Source: Bacillota bacterium
GTDB taxonomy: Bacteria > Bacillota > Clostridia > Christensenellales > Aristaeellaceae
DNA length: 64,000 nucleotides
Direction of reading: 5' to 3'
Assembly: GCA_023425025.1 (NCBI GenBank)
Contig: JAFADG010000040.1
Coordinates: 1 to 64,000 of the forward strand
The translations under genes were made by a program, and so were the position numbers. Of the stretch, positions 51,238-59,754 are shown piece by piece; the first letter of the stretch is position 1; every line of letters begins with the position of its first letter. Below the pieces are notes generated by a model that saw nothing but the letters and a program-made list of their open reading frames with translations, was not told the DNA's origin and made no database searches.

Positions 51238-51264
51238 GTGGCCGCGATGCAGGGTCGCGGCCAC
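51238..51264 (-). repeat. Perfect hairpin directly after lsrB
   Basis: GTGGCCGCGA pairs with TCGCGGCCAC over 10 bp. No U-tract follows, so it probably protects the 3' end of the lsrB part of the message. Confidence 0.6.
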
Positions 51265-51301
51265 ACCTTCCAATAAAGCAACCGAGGTAAGTCATTAAAT
51301 A

Positions 51302-52363
51302 TTAGAAGTTGAAGTTGTCCATGTTCTCGGCGGTGAACACAACGCGCTCGGGCAGGAGCACCACGCCGGAATCTTCCGCGGTGTAGGCACCCGCGTCCAG
51401 CACGGTGTTGGGCAGCACTTCCACGGTGCCGATGTCAGGCACGTCGATCTTGTCGCCGACCTTGATGGTGTTGCCGCTGGCCAGGTAGTAGGCCAGGTAG
51501 CAGCCCAGGGCACCCTGAACCTTGCAATCCCACAGGCCCCAGCGCTCGAGCACACCGGCGCGGACATAATCCTTCATGGAGTTGGGGGCGGCAAAGCCGG
51601 TGATGGAAACCCGGGTCTTATCCAGACCCAGGTTTTGAGCGGCCTGCGCCTGGCCGGGCAGCGCGGTAGAGTCGTTGCAGATGATGCCGTCGATGTCGGG
51701 ATGGGCGGTCAGGATGGATTCGCCGATGGTGATGGCCTTTTCGGCCTCCTGCTCGCTGTAGTAGTTGTCGGGCGCGACGTTGACCCAGTTGGGATAGGTG
51801 GCCTTGATGTAGGCTTCGCCGGCTACCTGCCAGGAGTTCTGGTCAGCCACGGTGGCCTGGGAATAGTGCCAGGCGTACCTGATGGCATCCACGGCGGGGT
51901 CCTTGCCGCGGTTCTTCAAAGAATCGGCCAGCATGTCCACCAGCATTTTGCCCAGGATGTCGGGGGTGCCCTGGGAGACCATCACGGTGCGGGCATCGCC
52001 GGAAACGTCGGAATCCCAGGTGACGACGGCCAGGCCGGCATCCTTGGCTTCCTTCATGACGGCGTCCAGGCCCGTGGCATCCAGGGAGGAAACGCACACG
52101 GCGTCAGCACCCTGCTGGATGGCGTTGTTGATCACGGTGACCTGGTTGGCCACAGCGGCCTCGGGGCTGCCGTCATACTTGACGGTGAAGCCGTTCTTGG
52201 CTGCGTATTCCTGGGCGCCAACATTGGCACTCTCAAAGAACGCGTTGCCGGTGAGTTTGGGTACGAATACAACGGTGATGTCGGCAGCGGAAGCGGCGAC
52301 GATACCCGTCAGCATCACAACTGCCATCAGGGCGACCAGCAGCCTGGAAAGGAAACGTTTCAT
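51302..52363 (-). CDS. lsrB: Autoinducer-2 binding protein (LsrB), no lipobox
   Basis: 353 residues. The signal peptide (MKRFLSRLLVALMAVVMLTG...ASA) has no lipobox cysteine. AI-2 ligands of LsrB are recognisable: Lys36 (FVPKLTG), Asp117 (TWDSD), Asp174-Gln175 (ADQNSW). At the two main-chain contacts Pro-x-Ala the sequence is Pro236-Gly-Gln238. The C-terminus VLLPERVVFTAENMDNF is typical of LsrB. It captures AI-2 (R-THMF) for LsrACD. Fourth gene of the operon, 98 bp after lsrD. Confidence 0.93.
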   Translation of the reverse strand: MKRFLSRLLVALMAVVMLTGIVAASAADITVVFVPKLTGNAFFESANVGAQEYAAKNGFTVKYDGSPEAAVANQVTVINNAIQQGADAVCVSSLDATGLDAVMKEAKDAGLAVVTWDSDVSGDARTVMVSQGTPDILGKMLVDMLADSLKNRGKDPAVDAIRYAWHYSQATVADQNSWQVAGEAYIKATYPNWVNVAPDNYYSEQEAEKAITIGESILTAHPDIDGIICNDSTALPGQAQAAQNLGLDKTRVSITGFAAPNSMKDYVRAGVLERWGLWDCKVQGALGCYLAYYLASGNTIKVGDKIDVPDIGTVEVLPNTVLDAGAYTAEDSGVVLLPERVVFTAENMDNFNF

Positions 52364-52461
52364 GAATTAACCCCTCCTGAACTTTCTATTTTACCACGCG
52401 GCCCTGCGAACGCGCGATAACACCGTCTTTGCGCCGGCCCGCGCCGACAGGTTTGCGAAAA

Positions 52462-53484
52462 CTACTTGCGCACCGTTTGCGGGCCCTTGAACAGCCGATG
52501 GAAAAACGCCTGCACCTTTGTGTTCTGCATCGCGAAGCGCACCGCCACCGAGACAACCAGCAGCAAGCCCACCGGGATGTCCAGGTACTGGGTGCTGACC
52601 CCGGCCATGGAAAGCCCGAAGCGCAGTATGCCGATCAACAGCGCCGCCAGGGCCGTACCGATCACGCTGCCGCTGCCCCCCAGGTTGGAGGTACCGCCAA
52701 GGACCACCGCGGTGATGATGGGCAGCGTCAGCTCCTTGCCCATGTCCGCCTTGGCCGTGCCAAGGTAAGCCGTTAAAAGAATGCCGGCCAGGGAAGCGCT
52801 CATGCCCGAAAGCATGTAGGTGCTCATCACGATGCGCTTTGTCTTGATGGCGCAATAGGAAGCCGCATTGCGGTTGACGCCGCACAGGAACACCTTGCGC
52901 CCGTACTTGGTTTGATGCAAAAGAATGTAGGCAAGTAGTATCAGGCCGAGGAAGATGAACAGCTGGTACGGGATCACCTTTTCAATGCGGCCCTTGGCCA
53001 TTGCGGTAAAAGCCTCCGGGAAGCCGCTGATGCCCTTGTAGGCCTCCGTAGCGGAAAAATTCGTCACCGCCAGGGCCAGGCCCGAATAAAGGAAGGAACC
53101 GCCCAGCGTTACCACCATAGGCTGTACGCCGGTGTAGGCCACAAAAAACCCGCTGAGCATGCCGCACAGCGCGCCGGCCACAAGCCCCACACCGCTGGCC
53201 AGCCAGATGCTCATGCCGGCGTCGTTCCATAAAACGCCGATGGTGATGGAGGTGAGCCCCACGATGGAGCCGGACTGTATATCCATACCCCCGGTAATCA
53301 GCACGAAGGTGACAAACAGGGAGATGATGCAGATGGACATGAAATCGTTGATGCTGCCCAGCAGCACCCGCGGCATCAGGAACTTGGGGTTGATGGCGCC
53401 AAAGATGAATATCTCTGCTACCAGCATCAGCAAAAGGTACAGTTCCCAGCGCTTGAGCAGTTTTTTTATTTTCTGCTTATCCAT
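52462..53484 (-). CDS. lsrD: Autoinducer-2 importer permease (LsrD)
   Basis: 340 residues and about ten membrane helices, BPD_transp_2 (ribose-type) family. GGMDIQSGSIVGL and VLGGTSNLGGSGSVIGTALAALLIG are the two conserved loops. ATG 53484 follows GGGGGAGG by 6 nt and overlaps lsrC by 8 bp; the longer frame is discarded. Pairs with LsrC as the membrane channel. Confidence 0.92.
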   Translation of the reverse strand: MDKQKIKKLLKRWELYLLLMLVAEIFIFGAINPKFLMPRVLLGSINDFMSICIISLFVTFVLITGGMDIQSGSIVGLTSITIGVLWNDAGMSIWLASGVGLVAGALCGMLSGFFVAYTGVQPMVVTLGGSFLYSGLALAVTNFSATEAYKGISGFPEAFTAMAKGRIEKVIPYQLFIFLGLILLAYILLHQTKYGRKVFLCGVNRNAASYCAIKTKRIVMSTYMLSGMSASLAGILLTAYLGTAKADMGKELTLPIITAVVLGGTSNLGGSGSVIGTALAALLIGILRFGLSMAGVSTQYLDIPVGLLLVVSVAVRFAMQNTKVQAFFHRLFKGPQTVRK

Positions 53485-54514
53485 GGTGCGCCTCCCCCTG
53501 GGCATGTGCCGTTCTGGCCGCCAGCCGCGCCCGGCGGGCACGCTCCCTGGCCTTTGATTGCAGCAGCGCATCCACCACCACGATGGTGATCAGCAATATG
53601 CCGGTAATGGTATTGTCGTAGTCGGAGGGAAAACCCAGGAACACCAGCACCCGGCTGATGGAGGCCATGATGGCCGCGCCCACCGCCGCGCCGATCACCG
53701 AGCCCACGCCGCCGGTCAGGCTGATGCCGCCCAGCACACAGGCCGCGATGACCTTCATTTCATAACCGTTGCCGGCAGTGGGGGTCACAAAGCCCACGCG
53801 GCTCACATACAGCATTCCGCCTGCCGCCGCCAGCATGCCGCACAGCACAAAGCTTGAAATCTTGACCGCTGTCACCGGTATGCCCAGCAGCGTCGCGCCG
53901 CCCAGGTTATCCCCCACCGCCGCCAGATACCGGCCGCGCCTGGTCCTGGTAAGTACGATATGGGTGACGGCCATGAAGATCAGGGCGGACAGGTAGAAAT
54001 AGGTGATCTGCCCAAGGCTCAATTGGGACAGCGCCTTGAACCCGGCCGGCAGGTTCTCCACCCACTTGCCCCCGGTAAAGACGTAAATGAGGCCCCTTAC
54101 GATGCCGTTTATGCCCAGCGTCATAATAATGGAAGGGATTTTCAATACCGTCACGCCCACGCCGTTGATCAGACCGATCACAAGGCCGATACCGAGGGAT
54201 ACCATCGCCGCCAGCCCCCAGTTTGCGCCGTCGCGGATCAGGGTAGCGAACACCGCCGCGCTCATGCCCATGGTCGCGCCGACGGACACGTCGATTTCAC
54301 CGGTGATGATGACAAAGGCGATGCCGATGGCGATAACGGTATACACCACGCCGCTGTTTAAGGAGAGCATGATATTTTGAAGGGTCAGAAACTTGGCATT
54401 GACCGCACCGACGCCAAGGAACAGGAAAAGGAGAAAGAGGATGGAGGTAATCTCCCGGCTTTTCAGCAGCTTTTTGCCAAGCCGCATGGAAGCCTTGGGC
54501 GCGCTGTCAGGCAA
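53477..54514 (-). CDS. lsrC: Autoinducer-2 importer permease (LsrC)
   Basis: 345 residues, about ten helices. GEIDVSVGATMGMSAAVFA and CVLGGISLTGGVGSVIGAAVGA are the ribose-type permease loops. The start is taken as TTG 54514, 4 nt after GGGGAG and overlapping the lsrA stop by 8 bp; ATG 54487 is the alternative. Ends in a basic tail after residue 318. Confidence 0.92.
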   Translation of the reverse strand: MPDSAPKASMRLGKKLLKSREITSILFLLFLFLGVGAVNAKFLTLQNIMLSLNSGVVYTVIAIGIAFVIITGEIDVSVGATMGMSAAVFATLIRDGANWGLAAMVSLGIGLVIGLINGVGVTVLKIPSIIMTLGINGIVRGLIYVFTGGKWVENLPAGFKALSQLSLGQITYFYLSALIFMAVTHIVLTRTRRGRYLAAVGDNLGGATLLGIPVTAVKISSFVLCGMLAAAGGMLYVSRVGFVTPTAGNGYEMKVIAACVLGGISLTGGVGSVIGAAVGAAIMASISRVLVFLGFPSDYDNTITGILLITIVVVDALLQSKARERARRARLAARTAHAQGEAHHG

Positions 54515-56030
54515 GCTGCTCCCCCCTTCCCATCACCCCGAAGGCCGCGGCCATCAGGTTGTCCTGGTTGATATCCTGCCGAAGGAAAATCCGGTTGATG
54601 GAGCCGCAGTACATGGTCACGGCCCGGTCGCTAAGCTCCACAATCTCCTCCATATCGGAGGAAATCATTAAGATCGCCAGCCCCTGCTCCTTCAACTGCT
54701 GTATGATGGCGTACACGTCGCCCCGGGCCGCCGCGTCGATGCCGCGGGTCGGCTCATCCAGTATAAGCACCTTGGGCGAAAGCGAAAGGGCCCTGGCGAT
54801 GATCACCTTCTGCTGATTGCCGCCGGAGAGGGAGCCCATGGTTTGGTCCTGGCCGGTGACCTTGGTGCGAAAGCTCTTGACGAACTCCGCGGTGATCTTC
54901 TTTTCTTCCTTAAAGTTCATCAGGAATTTGCTCATCCTGTCCAGACAGGCGGCGGAGGTGTTGGCCGCCACGTCGCTGATGCGGAAGATGCCGTTGAGGA
55001 ATCTGTCCTCCGCCACGTAGCTGAGTCCCAGGTCCATGATCCGCCTGGTGCTCATGCCGGTGATGTCGCGGCTGTTCAAAGTTATTTTGCCGCTTTTCAC
55101 AACGTCCCGGCCAAAGATGGTAGTGGCCAGCTCCGTGCGCCCGGCGCCCACAACCCCGGCCAGACCCAGAATCTCGCCCGGATACACTTCCAGGCTGACG
55201 TCCTTGAAGCCAAAACCGGTCAGGTGTTCCACCTTCAGTACCGGCTCGCCGGTTCGCACAACGGGCACGCCGCAGTTGTCGCCGATGCACTCCCGCTCCT
55301 TCATGTCCGGGGGCAAGAGACCCTTCACCAGCATTTCGCGGGTAAAATCCCCCACGGGACCGGAGAGGGTGATCACGCCGTCGCGCATGATGGCGACCTG
55401 GGTGGCGATTTCAAACACTTCCGTCAGGCGGTGGGTAATATAAATGAGGCTGATGCCCTTGGCTTTCAAACCGGCAATGATGGAAAACAGGGAGTGAACC
55501 TCGTTGAAGGTCAGCGAGCTGGTAGGCTCATCCAAAATGAGTATTCTGGCATTGCGCATCAGGCCCCGCAGAATCTCCACCAGCTGCTGCTCGGCAATGG
55601 AAAGGCTGTCCGCCTTGCGCGTTAAGTCCAGCTTCCAGTCAAGCTGGGCAATCAGGTCTACAAGCCGTTTGTGCAGCGCGCCCTTCTTTTCATCAAAGCC
55701 CATGATGATGTTTTCTTCCACTGTCATGTTGGGAAAGAGCATGGGCTCCTGGGGCACCAGGTAAATCCCCTGGGCCAGGGCCGCCGCCGGCCGGTTCAGC
55801 TTCACCGGCTGCCCCTTGATCGCAATCTCGCCGTCGTCAGGCTGGTAGATGCCCATCAGTATCTTGACCAAGGTGCTTTTGCCGGCCCCGTTTCCGCCGA
55901 TGAGCGCAACGACCTCGCCGCAGTGCACGGCCAGGTCGATGCCCTTGAGCACCGCGTTCAGCCCGAAGGCCTTGCGTATGCCGCGGACGGAAATCATGAT
56001 TTCTTTGGGAGCGCAGGTCGTTTCCTTCAC
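54507..56030 (-). CDS. lsrA: Autoinducer-2 importer ATPase (LsrA)
   Basis: 507 residues with two fused ABC domains, as in ribose-type importers. Domain 1 has GGNGAGKST, signature LSIAEQQLVEIL and LDEPTSSL; domain 2 has the usual weak Walker A (VGAGRTELATT) and LSGGNQQKVIIARAL. The start is GTG 56030, 7 nt after GGAGG. First gene of the leftward lsr operon, divergent from lsrR. Confidence 0.95.
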   Translation of the reverse strand: MKETTCAPKEIMISVRGIRKAFGLNAVLKGIDLAVHCGEVVALIGGNGAGKSTLVKILMGIYQPDDGEIAIKGQPVKLNRPAAALAQGIYLVPQEPMLFPNMTVEENIIMGFDEKKGALHKRLVDLIAQLDWKLDLTRKADSLSIAEQQLVEILRGLMRNARILILDEPTSSLTFNEVHSLFSIIAGLKAKGISLIYITHRLTEVFEIATQVAIMRDGVITLSGPVGDFTREMLVKGLLPPDMKERECIGDNCGVPVVRTGEPVLKVEHLTGFGFKDVSLEVYPGEILGLAGVVGAGRTELATTIFGRDVVKSGKITLNSRDITGMSTRRIMDLGLSYVAEDRFLNGIFRISDVAANTSAACLDRMSKFLMNFKEEKKITAEFVKSFRTKVTGQDQTMGSLSGGNQQKVIIARALSLSPKVLILDEPTRGIDAAARGDVYAIIQQLKEQGLAILMISSDMEEIVELSDRAVTMYCGSINRIFLRQDINQDNLMAAAFGVMGRGEQLA

Positions 56031-56093
56031 GATGAAGCCTCCATGATCAAGTTATACATTTGTTCGCACATCTAATATTTGAGCGTTGGTTAA

Positions 56094-56122
56094 ATGATAC
56101 GCCATTTATACAGACTTGTCAA
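56094..56122 (-). promoter_or_regulatory. Promoter of lsrACDBF
   Basis: On the minus strand TTGACA, 17-nt spacer and TATCAT, 63 nt before the lsrA start. Confidence 0.85.
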
Positions 56123-56276
56123 CTCTTGCAGCCAAAAATCTTCGCGCATTTTCTTTGCATGGTGCAACACGCGCAAACTTGTCCGTGTTGTTTCGCAATT
56201 TGTGACCTATTTTCCTGTTCATTTGCCGATTTATATATGCACCTGCCAGCTTGCGCGATTTGTTTTACAGATGTGA

Positions 56277-56305
56277 TTGACATCCATCCCCAATGGTGCT
56301 ATACT
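56277..56305 (+). promoter_or_regulatory. Promoter of lsrR-lsrK-cupin
   Basis: TTGACA, 17-nt spacer and TATACT, about 107 nt before the lsrR start. Confidence 0.88.
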
Positions 56306-56412
56306 CTGTTCACAAGAACTTTTGATTGATATTTAAACTTTTGTAACTTTATCGGGCAGTTTGGCGAATGCGCCTTCAAACCAACCATCCAAGCGCCCAA
56401 GAAAGAGGAAGC

Positions 56413-57327
56413 ATGAACTACGAAGAGTCCCTGATGATCAAAACGTCCTGGTATTATTACTTTGAAAACATGACCCAGCAGCAGATTGCCGACGTGCTGG
56501 GCATTACCCGGCTGCGGGTCATCAAGCTTTTGGACAAGGCGCGGGAGACGGGGATCATACAGTTCAAGCTGCGCCAGGACGGCGTGGAGCGCATTGCGCT
56601 GGAAAAGACGCTGATGGAGCGCTACGGCCTGAAGGATGTCTTTGTGGTGCCGGCCATGCCGGGCCGCACCGATGTCAACGAAAACATCGCCAAGGCCGCT
56701 GCCATGTACGTCCGGGACAGGCTCAGCGAAAACAGCTTCATCAACATCGGTTACGGCGACACACCCAGCCGGGTCCTAAACAACCTGGCCACCATGGCCC
56801 AGGACCCCATTTCCTGCGTGTCCTTAACCGGCGGCGTCAACTACTACCTGCCGGACACCCGTTCCAACGTATTCAACGCGAAGCTTTACCTGATGCCGGC
56901 GCCCTTGCTGGCCAGCTCCAAGGAGATGGCCGAAGCCATGCGCCAGGAGGCTTCCGTACTGGAGATCACAAGGATGGTGCGCCTGGCCTCGGTTTCCGTG
57001 ATCGGCATCGGCCCCATGCACGAATCCGCCACCATCATCAAGTCCGGAATCCTTAGCAAGAACGACTTCCTGTACCTGTCCATGAAAGGGGCGGTGGGCG
57101 ACGTTTTGAGCCATTTCATTGACAAGAACGGCGATCTGCTGGAAAGCCCCGTGGAAGACAGGCTGATCAGCACGCCGCTGGTCACGCTGCGGGAGCTGAA
57201 AAACGTGATCGGCGTGGCCGCCGGTGAAAATAAAATAGAAGCCATCCGCGCCACGCTACGCGGCAAGTACCTGGATGTGTTGATCACCGACGAGCCTACC
57301 GCCGCAAGCCTGGCGGAGGATGCTTAA
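56413..57327 (+). CDS. lsrR: SorC-family AI-2 response repressor (LsrR)
   Basis: 304 residues from ATG 56413, after AGAGGAAGC. The N-terminal helix-turn-helix is MTQQQIADVLGITRLRVIKLLDKARETG; the rest is the sugar-binding SorC domain (INIGYGDTPSRVL, MKGAVGDVLSHFIDKNG). LsrR represses the lsr promoters until phospho-AI-2 binds. Between two divergent promoters it could control both. Position and company make the LsrR identity firm. Confidence 0.92.
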   Translation: MNYEESLMIKTSWYYYFENMTQQQIADVLGITRLRVIKLLDKARETGIIQFKLRQDGVERIALEKTLMERYGLKDVFVVPAMPGRTDVNENIAKAAAMYVRDRLSENSFINIGYGDTPSRVLNNLATMAQDPISCVSLTGGVNYYLPDTRSNVFNAKLYLMPAPLLASSKEMAEAMRQEASVLEITRMVRLASVSVIGIGPMHESATIIKSGILSKNDFLYLSMKGAVGDVLSHFIDKNGDLLESPVEDRLISTPLVTLRELKNVIGVAAGENKIEAIRATLRGKYLDVLITDEPTAASLAEDA

Positions 57328-57365
57328 TATGTGCTCCGTCCATAGACATGGTAAGGAGGATTATC

Positions 57366-58931
57366 ATGGCTGAACAATATTTGCTTGCGCTGGATGCAGG
57401 CACAGGCAGCGTGCGCGCCGTACTCTTTGACACCTCGGGCCGCCAGCTGGGCTGCTCGCAGCAGGAATGGTTCCACCGGGAGGACCCCCGCTTTCCCGGC
57501 AGTATGGACTTTGACTGGGTGAACAACTGGCGCCTGGCTTCCGGCTGCGTGAGGGATGTGCTGACCCAAACAAAGGTTTCGCCCAAGGACATCGCTGCCG
57601 TCTCCACCACTTGCATGCGGGAAGGCATCGTTTTGTACGATGCGGACAGCCGGGAAATCTGGGCCTGTGCCAATGTGGACGCCCGCAGCGGCGACGAGGT
57701 GGCGGAGCTGAAAATGCTGGACCCGGACCTGGAAAAGGATCTGTACCGGGTATCCGGCCAGACCTACGCCCTGGGCGCGCTGCCAAGGCTTTTATGGGTC
57801 AAGAACAAGCTGCCCGAGGTGTACGAAAAAACAGCCGCCCTCTCCATGTTCAACGACTGGCTGATTTACAAATTGACCGGCGTCATGGTCAGCGAGCCCA
57901 GCAACGGCTGCACCACAGGTATTTTTGACCTATCCCGCCGCGATTGGGATGCCTCCATCGCCAAGCGCTGCGGCCTGAAGGATGATATCTTCCCACCGGC
58001 CAGGGAATGCGGCACCGTAGTGGCGAATATTAGCGCGCTGGGCGCGGCTGAAACCGGGCTTTTGGCAGGCACTCCGGTGGTTACCGGCGGCGGCGACGCG
58101 CAGCTGGGCTGCGTAGGCGTAGGGTTGGTAGAGCCTAATCAGGCCGCAGTATTCGGCGGCAGCTTCTGGCAGTATGAGTTCAACACCGCAGCAGCGGCCG
58201 CGGACCCCCGTTGCCGGGTTCGTGTCAACTGCCACGCCGTGCCCGGCCTGTGGCAGTACGAGGCCATTGCCTTCATGCCGGGCCTGGCCATGCGCTGGTA
58301 CCGGGACGCTTTCTGCCAGGCTGAGAAGGAAAAGGCAAAAGAGCTGGACATGGACGCCTACCAGCTGATGAACGCCGAGGCGGAGAAAATTCCCGCCGGC
58401 TGCCATGGCATGATGTGTTCCTTCTCCGATGTGATGAATTATATCTCCTGGCGGCACGCCGCCCCCACCTTCGGCAATTTTGACTTTGATCCCGCAAAGT
58501 TCAACCGCTACACCTTCTACCGGGCGATCATGGAAAACGCCGCCCTGGTGACCAGGGGGCATATGGACCTGGTCCGGGATGCCTCCGGCGGACAGCCAAA
58601 GGAAATCATATTCGCCTCCGGTGCGGCCAAAAGCCCGCTGTGGTGCCGGATCGTGGCGGATGTGATGGGCCTTCCCGTCAAGGTGCCCAAGGTCAAGGAA
58701 GCCACCGCCCTTGGTGCGGCCATCCTGGCCGGTTACGGCGTCGGGATGTACGGAAGCATCAAGGAAGCTGCCGCAAATCTTGTGCAGTGGGAAACCACCT
58801 ACCAGCCCAACCCGGAGAACAAAAAGACTTACGATCAAATGTACGCGGTCTGGCGCAAATTCTACCAGGGCCAGCTGGAATTGAGCGACCAGCGCGTAAC
58901 GCGATATATGTGGGCCGCCCCGGGGCTCTGA
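57366..58931 (+). CDS. lsrK: Autoinducer-2 kinase (LsrK)
   Basis: 521 residues, FGGY sugar-kinase family. ALDAGTGSVRAVLFDTSG is the N-terminal phosphate loop, GGGDAQLGCVGVGL and IFASGAAKSPLWCRIVADVMGLPVKVPKVKEATALGAAILAG are the FGGY signatures. It phosphorylates open-chain AI-2 (DPD) with ATP, trapping it in the cell and creating the LsrR ligand. AAGGAGG precedes ATG 57366. Confidence 0.95.
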   Translation: MAEQYLLALDAGTGSVRAVLFDTSGRQLGCSQQEWFHREDPRFPGSMDFDWVNNWRLASGCVRDVLTQTKVSPKDIAAVSTTCMREGIVLYDADSREIWACANVDARSGDEVAELKMLDPDLEKDLYRVSGQTYALGALPRLLWVKNKLPEVYEKTAALSMFNDWLIYKLTGVMVSEPSNGCTTGIFDLSRRDWDASIAKRCGLKDDIFPPARECGTVVANISALGAAETGLLAGTPVVTGGGDAQLGCVGVGLVEPNQAAVFGGSFWQYEFNTAAAAADPRCRVRVNCHAVPGLWQYEAIAFMPGLAMRWYRDAFCQAEKEKAKELDMDAYQLMNAEAEKIPAGCHGMMCSFSDVMNYISWRHAAPTFGNFDFDPAKFNRYTFYRAIMENAALVTRGHMDLVRDASGGQPKEIIFASGAAKSPLWCRIVADVMGLPVKVPKVKEATALGAAILAGYGVGMYGSIKEAAANLVQWETTYQPNPENKKTYDQMYAVWRKFYQGQLELSDQRVTRYMWAAPGL

Positions 58932-58957
58932 TTTAATGATAAAGGAGAGATGCGCCT

Positions 58958-59308
58958 ATGTTTATTATCCATGAAAACGAGCGGGAGTACCGGTTTGGCG
59001 ACAGCGGCCCCAAATACCTGATGAAAGGCCCCCGCATGAACTTTGCCATTGTGCAGTTCCAGGCCGGGCAGAATTTCAAGGCCCATTACCACAACGACAT
59101 GGAGGAGAACTTCTTCATTCTGGAGGGCGAGGTGGATATGGTTGTGGACGGCACCGTGCACCGCCTGACACCGGGACAGCTGATCCACATTGAACCGGGT
59201 GAGATCCACTACATCGTCAACAATTCAAAGGGCCCCGTGAAAATGATCTCCACTCTGGCCCCCTACCGCGATGTGGACAAGGTGGATGTGGAAGATTACA
59301 CCTATTGA
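58958..59308 (+). CDS. Single-domain cupin, candidate LsrG replacement
   Basis: 116 residues. Cupin motif 1 is HYHNDMEENFFILEG (His43, His45, Glu49/50), motif 2 PGEIHYIVN (His84), so a metal site is intact. AAAGGAGAG lies before the ATG, 26 bp after lsrK. No lsrG (monooxygenase-fold isomerase of phospho-AI-2) is found in the locus. Cupins can act as sugar-phosphate isomerases, so this protein may catalyse the LsrG step. That is inference; a signal-binding or other role is possible. Confidence 0.85.
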   Translation: MFIIHENEREYRFGDSGPKYLMKGPRMNFAIVQFQAGQNFKAHYHNDMEENFFILEGEVDMVVDGTVHRLTPGQLIHIEPGEIHYIVNNSKGPVKMISTLAPYRDVDKVDVEDYTY

Positions 59309-59369
59309 GACAGTTCACAAAGCGGCACGCCAACAAGAACCGCCGTACGGGCCATTAATACTGCTTCCA

Positions 59370-59505
59370 AACATTATTGCGCCGTTGCCGTGGATCTTTT
59401 CGTACACTACCGCGTCGTCTGCCGCTCAGCGTAGCGCTGCTACGCCTCGCTTCGACTCCTTGTATTGCGCGAAAATCCCTCACGGCCATGGGCGCAATAA
59501 TGTTT
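59370..59505. repeat. 136-nt inverted-repeat element
   Basis: AAACATTATTGCGCC (59370-59384) and GGCGCAATAATGTTT (59491-59505) are perfect 15-nt inverted ends. Inside, GCCGTG/CACGGC and TTTTCG/CGAAAA continue the stem, and GCGTAGC-GCT-GCTACGC sits at the centre. The whole folds as one long hairpin. A MITE-like or palindromic mobile repeat is likely. No ORF. Confidence 0.7.
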
Positions 59506-59516
59506 TCCATTAGTAT

Positions 59517-59548
59517 AAAAACCTACGTTTTTCAGGCGTAGGTTTTTT
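59517..59548 (+). terminator. Terminator of lsrRK-cupin
   Basis: AAAACCTACG pairs with CGTAGGTTTT, followed by TT. A strong bidirectional terminator. Confidence 0.92.
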
Positions 59549-59580
59549 CATGCAAGCCAGGAAGGGAAAGACGAAAAAAA

Positions 59581-59740
59581 GGGGCTATCGTGCTAAGGTC
59601 ATATTTTGCATAATGTAATTCAAGAAGAAGGATATCGCGTCTTCGGACGCGACCAAAGGGCTTTCCGATCGCCCTTTGGAAACCTTCGGACACCATCTTC
59701 TTGGATATGCATGCAATTATACGCTTAGCACGATAGCCCC
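59581..59740. ncRNA. 160-nt multibranched structured element, candidate RNA
   Basis: GGGGCTATCGTGCTAAG (59581-59597) and CTTAGCACGATAGCCCC (59724-59740) form a perfect 17-bp closing stem. Inside are ATTTTGCAT/ATGCAA, CAAGAAGA-AGG/CC-ATCTTCTTG (59621-59704) and three hairpins. One is TCGCGTC-TTCG-GACGCGA (59635-59652), one CCAAAGGGC/GCCCTTTGG (59653-59679), and the third is a small one with loop TTCG. UUCG tetraloops favour the plus strand as RNA. On the minus strand a T7 run follows the closing stem, so it could also end the lacZ transcript. No family recognised. Confidence 0.6.
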
Positions 59741-59754
59741 TTGAACGTCCCGGT

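Larger units (their letters stand above)
50959..51301. other. lsrB-lsrF spacer with repeats and hairpins
   Basis: A 343-bp non-coding spacer inside an operon. It holds the GTGGCCGCGA hairpin (51238-51264), a CCCCATG/CATGGGG hairpin near 51173-51200, and an inverted pair of REP-like units (51047-51070, 51145-51168). No coding signal. Confidence 0.7.
56031..56412. promoter_or_regulatory. Divergent lsrA/lsrR control region
   Basis: 382 bp between the two operons. It carries a promoter for each side and AT-rich sequence with several GTTCGCA- or TTTGTGA-like words. GTTC-ACAA-GAAC lies at about 56308-56319, just past the lsrR -10, a candidate LsrR half-site pair. No ORF. Confidence 0.6.
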
